64,000 bases of DNA from Macropodus opercularis. Taxonomy: Eukaryota > Chordata > Actinopteri > Anabantiformes > Osphronemidae. The stretch spans positions 8,173,501 to 8,237,500 of the forward strand of contig CM061102.1 of NCBI GenBank assembly GCA_030770545.1, given 5' to 3'. This document shows positions 58,631 to 64,000 of the stretch, in pieces. Position 1 is the first letter of the stretch. Each line of letters opens with the position of its first letter. The position numbers and the translations under genes were made by a program. The notes under the pieces were generated by a model that ran no database searches, was not told the origin of the DNA, and saw only the letters and a list, made by a program, of their open reading frames with translations.

Positions 58631-60800
58631 CGAGATGAGATCTGTTTAAGTTGTCAATTATATCCTGTCTTCCATACTGTGGCAAGGAGCAGACAGAGAA
58701 GAGACGAGTGCACACGAAACATGAAATGTTGGCTCTGCTTTAAGTAGGAATAAATTATATCTTGAACTATGTAAGTGTGTGGAAGGAGATTGCATAACTC
58801 TGTCCTCGAGAGAAAAGTTAAGTATCAGAGAAGATAGATGACAAACATTTGATGTCCCCACAGTGACTCACCATCTTACTGCAGCCTGGGTCGCAGGCTG
58901 TCCTCGTCATCCACACTCTAAGCTCACTGACCTGAATAGTGAGCACACAAATGTCAGCCAAGCTCAGCCAATCAGCATTAAGGGAAAACGCTTAACATGC
59001 ATACCTTATTATCAGGAAAAAGGCTTTTGGGAATGTGTCCCAGTGGCTATTCTTAACACTGAATAATTCCCCTCACGCTGAATGAATCATTTGAATTGGG
59101 AACCCGATATCAGGACAAGAGAATGTCTTTGGACATAATTGTTAGGACTTGAAAGGTTGGAGTGAACTATACATGGACGGCAAATAAAAGAGGGTATTCA
59201 GCTACTACCACTATTTTTGGAGGAGAGGCTACAGCCCCAGGTTAACAATGGGAAGCTGGGGAGTCATGTGGTAATGTTAAGAGAAATCTGGTGTTAGAAA
59301 TAAAGTGAATAAAGTACAACGATGAAGCTTATTCTCAGTACAAAAAGGCCTCTGTCTGCTCCAGCGAGCCAGGGGCTCCAAGCCGAGCGGAGAGGACCAT
59401 CGCTTGCCACAGAAAAACACGAGGACTCCACCACATCAGGTGTTGGTACAGCTACACAGAGGTAAAGCCACCTCTGTGTGGGAAGAACAGCTCCCAGCCG
59501 AGGACAAGACGCGGCACATTAAATGACCCCTGTACAGCACATGGATGTTGTGGTTTTAATTCTCCGGCTGCTGCTTCTTGTCAGCATCCATTCACATGAT
59601 TTCCCCGTAGCTTGGGTTGTTAGGCCATAAGTAACAATGACAACAGCCTTGAGTGAAGTGCAGCCGGGGAACACAGTGGAAGAAGCAGTTGAGTTACAGT
59701 ACATTGCGTGAGCTGTCTGTGTCTGGGTGCTTCCCTGCAAACACGGCGGTGCCGTCTGCAGGGTCAGCCTCGTGCCCCGATTATGCTTCACCCATGAAGC
59801 AGAGATCCACGACCTGCATGTGTCGTGTCTGCATCTGCCTCTGGAGAGACAACGTGCCTCTTTAGATCTGAATTTAGCCTGCTTCAGTCTGCGTTTCCAT
59901 GCCAACCTCACTAGGTCAACCAATGAAAGGCTGAGGTGTCGGAGGGAGGAGTTTTAAACCATGAGTGCTCTAATGAGCACAGTCACAGTTAACATGCTAA
60001 TTAGACACACAATTATTACGTAAAGCACAGCTTGAAGTTACATTATTTGTCTATCTGTCTAATAATCATTCTGTCACTTTAGTTCACACATGTATTCGGT
60101 CTGCAGTTAAAACAACTTAACCAGTGGTGGGATGTAAATATATATATATACTCTGATTTAGCTACACTTATATTTTTACTTTACCAGATTTCAGAGAACA
60201 AAATTTATAGTGTTAGACTTTCTTCTCATCGTTTTTAAAATTTTCGCATATTATATATAGCAAATGTTTGATAAATTAGACGCTATAACAGCTAGATCAT
60301 ACTTTAAGAGCTGCTGGATGTCACATTTTATAGGTCATTAAACTGCTTTAGAGGTGAATTGTGCAGCCACATATATTAAGGTCATTTATTCCCATGGGAT
60401 GAGAGATAGCCAAGAAAAAACTCACCATTTGCCATGTTGGGATTTGAGAAGCCCCTGGTGCCATGATAGAAAAATGCAGTGTTGAAAAAAAAAAACACAG
60501 GAAAACATAAAAAAATATGCATAAATTGGTCATGAAATGTGATCTGCTGTCACAAATATCAACAGTCATGTTTGGTCATTATTGATCACTTTTTTACCCA
60601 TCAATAAATCACTAGAGACATACTGTATCTCAATCTAGACACATATATATATAGTACGTCAGCTTATAAACACTGTGGTTGTTGATGTTTGTGGCTTTGT
60701 TGAAGATCAGATGACATTTTACGATTAATAAAAAGCAGAATGCAGGAAACTGCGGTGGTCTAACTTTTTCTTTTCGCAACCAGGTTTTACCAGTATTGTT
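58631..60800. other. Intergenic spacer between AMER-like and PHLDB-like genes
   Basis: Mostly AT-rich, with a GC-richer stretch about 59340-59960 whose frames match nothing (minus 134-aa frame 59519-59923). A relic of a Tc1-type terminal repeat lies near 60514-60548. An (AT)n run occurs at about 60137-60151. Confidence 0.4.
60514..60548. mobile_element. Tc1-type terminal-repeat relic
   Basis: The stretch atgcataaattggtcatgaaatgtgatctgctg closely matches part of the right TIR of the 2.9-3.7 kb element read on its minus strand (ttgcataaattggtaataaaatgtgatctgctc). No transposase and no second end were found nearby. Confidence 0.55.
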
Positions 60801-62223
60801 ACTAATCAAAATATTTATTATGGACTGATTTATTGAGTATAAAAGCCTCTAGCATTGTGTCAGTCACAAATATAAATGTGCTTATACAAAATATGAAATG
60901 TATTCGGTATAAATATGTTAATGCCATTTTTGGTTCCAAAGCTTCAAAGTGAACAACAGTTGGGGGAAACAGTTGTTTCCCTCCGTTCAACTAACAATGT
61001 CTACGACTGCACCGTCTGCTCTGCAGCTGGGTCTGTGCACTGCACCCAGCCAGCGCAGGAAAACACGGGGCCTTGCAGAGTGTAAACCAAGTACACGGTC
61101 ATTTGGTGTGAAAGTAAACTTCTGCTATCAAAAGCAATCAATCTGTTACAAACAGTCAAATAATATTTTACATGGAACACATTTTAAACAAATGTTGATT
61201 CTAAACACATTGTCTTATGTTCTCTTAAAAAGCACATCTCAAGCTTGATATATGTGATAATAGATGCATATATGTGAGGTGAGCATGAGGAAATATTGGT
61301 CATGGAGGCTGTGATGTAGACAGATTGTGTGGCAACAAACAACAGCATTACGTCATTTCACTGCAACATCTCTGCAATGAGGACCTCTGCTGGTGAAGAG
61401 ACATAATCTACGGAGTGTGAGGAGCGTGTGGACGCTGCGCCACACACAGCATCGCTGCTGCACAACATGGCCTCTGCAAAACAGGCCGAGAACTGAATGA
61501 AATAGCATTCGGCTCTGTTACTCAGGTCGATTACTGAACATAACATGTGAAATGATGCCCATGTTTGTTGTTTGCACATGATAAAAGAAGCTCATTCAGC
61601 TTTGCTCTAAATAAGCAGAAAGGACCAGCTCACGCAGCAGCAATCAAACTACTGTAAATTAGTCAAAGTAGTACGAAGAATCACTCATTTAAAAATTAAA
61701 AACAATACAGAAATAATAAGTCTGAGCAAACATAAACTGAAATGAGCTTCATGGAAGGTGCAATCAGTCAGTAAAGAGGCTGAAGAAGGGGAAGGTAAAG
61801 AAACAGGTGCACTCCTCGCAAAAGGCCACAGTTTACAGAAAGCTACATATATAAGCAGCGACATCTGAGTGTACCACAGGTTGGACGTGCAGCAGGTGTT
61901 GCATAAACACTTGAAAACTGCTGAAAAGTTTCCCTGATGATGCTTTTGCCTGAACGGTGCAGAGAGAGCGAGAAGCAGGAGAAAGAGAGGGACAGGATAT
62001 ATACCAGCTCATCCGTTGCATAATTTACTCAGCCTCTCACAGTACATAAACCATAAAAAGGAAATATATAGCTTAACTTTGACCAGCACATCGATGGTTA
62101 CAAATACCACAAGTATAAACGTAAGTGCACTTTTTGTTGACCTGCTGACCGTCCACGTCAGCTCTGCTCAACACAAGTTGTTGTCTTTCTTTAGTGGTGT
62201 GGAGCCTGATCTGCTGCAATCAG
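60801..62223 (-). other. PHLDB-like 3' UTR (probable)
   Basis: Continues from the stop codon to paired AATAAA signals on the minus strand at 60814-60834. No open frame of interest. Confidence 0.45.
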
Positions 62224-64000
62224 CTACACCATGAAATGCATGTGTCCCTCAGCACCCGTAACAATCACATCCATCCAGATGCGCATGGCCTCGGGCGACG
62301 GAGCCACCATGTAGTACACCCGATCGTGGGTCTTCACACTGAAGGTCAGCGAGGGGTTGGGGCTCTTGGTAGTAAATGTAACGAGAAGAAGTGGAGTAGT
62401 AGTGAATAGGGTGGACAGGGATGAGGAGATTTGTGTGTGGGTGGCAGACAGACACACGGAAGGAGAAGAGTAAATGGATGGCAACAAGATTCAAAGCTTT
62501 AGGTTATGTGGAGGCGACGCCACGTGCTACAATAGAAATAATAATAGACAAGCATGCACACGCAGATGCTCCGTGACTTACTTTGTGCGCATTCTTTAGG
62601 TGGTCATAATACACCTCCTCTATGGCTTGGAAGTAAATGACTCCTTTCATCTTGGTCTCGTGTTTGTCTGCAGCAGATTATATGAGCAGAGCCAACACTG
62701 TGACGAAAGCTTGTTCTCACCATCTGCAGAGCTGCATCTCGCTGCATCTCGCTTCACCTGCCTCACGCTTTTAAGCCTCACCTGCATAGTAGGTGAGCGT
62801 CCTGCGATTGTGGTCGAAGACAAACCAGCGTTTCTTCCAGGTCTTGATCTTTCCGCCCATCTTGACCAGAAAGCCTCGGCAGGTTTTGTCAGTGATGGCC
62901 AGATGGAAGCAGGCGTCAGGGTTGTGTCCGGCTGCCTCAATGTGGCCGTGAAGATCAAAGTCGTCTTTCCTTACAGGCAGGTAGCGCGTCAGCAGCCGGG
63001 ACTGTGGAAAAGGTGAAATCAGTTTAGACCTGCTGTGCTGCTTTGTTACAATCACGGATGCGTCAGTCGTCCTGAATACCTGTGATCTCTGTTTCTCCCT
63101 GAGCTTCACCTCTCTCTCTACAAGTTTCTGCCTCCTGCTCGTCTCCTCCTGCAGTCGTTTCTCTAGCTCCTCTCTTCTTCTTCGCTCCTCCTCCAGAGCG
63201 TGCCTGCGTATCTCCATCTCACGTTCCTGCACGTTTCCCACCGAGTAAATTACTGTGCACGTATCGTCACATTCACATACAAAGTGTGGTTTGGCACGTT
63301 ACCCTATGCTCAAGAAGTCTCTGCTTCTCGGCCTGGGCCTCTCGGAGTAAACGCTCCATCTCCTCGATCTTTGCCATATTGGACATGCTAGCACTGAGGG
63401 AACAAGTTGTCAAACACAAGAGCATCCACATTCGTCTAAAACGCTGTATCCACACATAGTAAAAACATTACGGTGTTTGTCCTCTGTAGATCTCTTCCTT
63501 GCATTTTAAATGAAACTGACAAGAAAAGTCAATAATCAACTGAGTTTGTCTCTCATCTGCCTTCGCAACCATCGCTCACCTGGAGATATTGTCGGGCGAG
63601 CAGGCGGAGAAGCTGGTCTCCAGGCTGTCAGAGCTGTCCACACTGACGGTATCGGAGGTCTGGCTGTTATCTGGATAAGAAAAGGAGTCCAGGAAGACGG
63701 TGGCGTCAGGCTCCACTCTGCTGCAGAAATCACTTCTTTTCTGTCTGTCTTCACTCATGTTTAATTGGCTGTTGCCTGTATTTGCAGAAGGAATGAGGAG
63801 ATAACAGGGATCATCTTCAGCCATTTGCTTCAAAATAACAAATTCCTATGTAGTACATTTGACCAGCTCCTGTTGAGATAAACATTATGTCCATGACTAC
63901 ATGCAGCTTCCTCAGATCAGTGGCACAGTGACGGTGCAGACTTGATGCAGCAGGCTCTCATTGACTCACTTTTGGGCAGGCGACGTATGTTCAAGTCCCG
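62224..64000 (-). CDS. PHLDB (LL5)-family pleckstrin-homology protein, C-terminal part (partial)
   Basis: Seven exons on minus: 63970-64000 (open at the window edge), 63580-63775, 63303-63393, 63080-63226, 62782-63001, 62582-62667, 62224-62364 (stop TAG). Phases agree. Order of content: Ser/Asp-rich linker (DTVSVDSSDSLETSFSACSP), MAKIEEMERLLREAQAEKQR coil, a long Arg/Glu coiled coil (EREMEIRRHALEEERRRREE), RYLPVRKDDFDLHGHIE, then a PH domain from CRGFLVKMGGKIKTWKKRWF to EAMRIWMDVIVTGAEGHMHF. LL5 proteins bind PIP3 at the cortex and capture microtubule plus ends through CLASPs, near adhesions and synapses. PHLDB1 or PHLDB2 both fit; I cannot decide. The N-terminus (FHA region in PHLDB1) lies beyond the window. 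Two AATAAA signals on minus (60834-60829 and 60819-60814) suggest a 1.4 kb 3' UTR. Confidence 0.88.

Noticed and set aside
59519..59923. 134-aa minus frame in the AMER/PHLDB spacer
   Set aside because: No motif, no splice context, no start context; kept only as spacer.
63970..64000. tRNA T-arm-like gttcaagtcc at the window end
   Set aside because: No cloverleaf; the minus strand reads as a PHLDB exon with a donor in the correct phase.

Overview
The window is vertebrate nuclear DNA, almost certainly from a teleost (percomorph-like) fish. Genes have many short exons with GT-AG introns, mostly 70-2500 bases. Protein matches are to vertebrate families. There is a decayed Tc1-like transposon of the kind common in fish, and a fish-type interspersed repeat. 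There are no prokaryotic features. I rebuilt exons by hand from acceptor, donor and reading-phase agreement. Gene names rest on remembered family sequences plus gene order; no search was run.

Layout, left to right: 5' end of zfx (-, 1-309) with a CpG-rich promoter region; a Tc1-like relic (2.9-3.7 kb); sat1 (-, 4.2-5.3 kb); prdx4 (-, 6.3-8.6 kb); pdha1 (-, 10.7-14.9 kb), head to head with map7d2 (+, 15.8-24.5 kb); bclaf3 (+, 27.3-32.7 kb); a remnant encoding only the C-terminal part of an SH3KBP1-like protein (+, 34.6-35.8 kb); a liph-like phospholipase (-, 36.7-39.4 kb); pcyt1b (+, 41.1-43.9 kb); a ZDHHC2/15-type palmitoyltransferase (+, 44.4-47.9 kb); slc51a (+, 50.9-53.0 kb); a single-exon AMER-family gene (+, 54.9-57.8 kb); and the 3' end of a PHLDB/LL5-family gene (-, 62.2-64.0 kb, continuing past the window).

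The left half matches genes of human Xp22 (ZFX, SAT1, PRDX4, PDHA1, MAP7D2, BCLAF3, SH3KBP1, PCYT1B). The right half mixes in genes that in human lie on 3q (LIPH, SLC51A). The genes do not form one pathway. They cover polyamine catabolism, ER peroxide removal, pyruvate oxidation, microtubule/kinesin control, phosphatidic-acid and phosphatidylcholine metabolism, protein palmitoylation, bile-acid/steroid export and Wnt/APC or cortical scaffolding.

The most unusual items are the SH3KBP1-like locus, which lacks all SH3-domain exons although it sits in the conserved position after bclaf3, and the AMER-like protein, which keeps the family's N- and C-terminal blocks but has a long Ser/Thr/Pro-rich, partly tandem-repeated middle. 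No wholly new system is evident.
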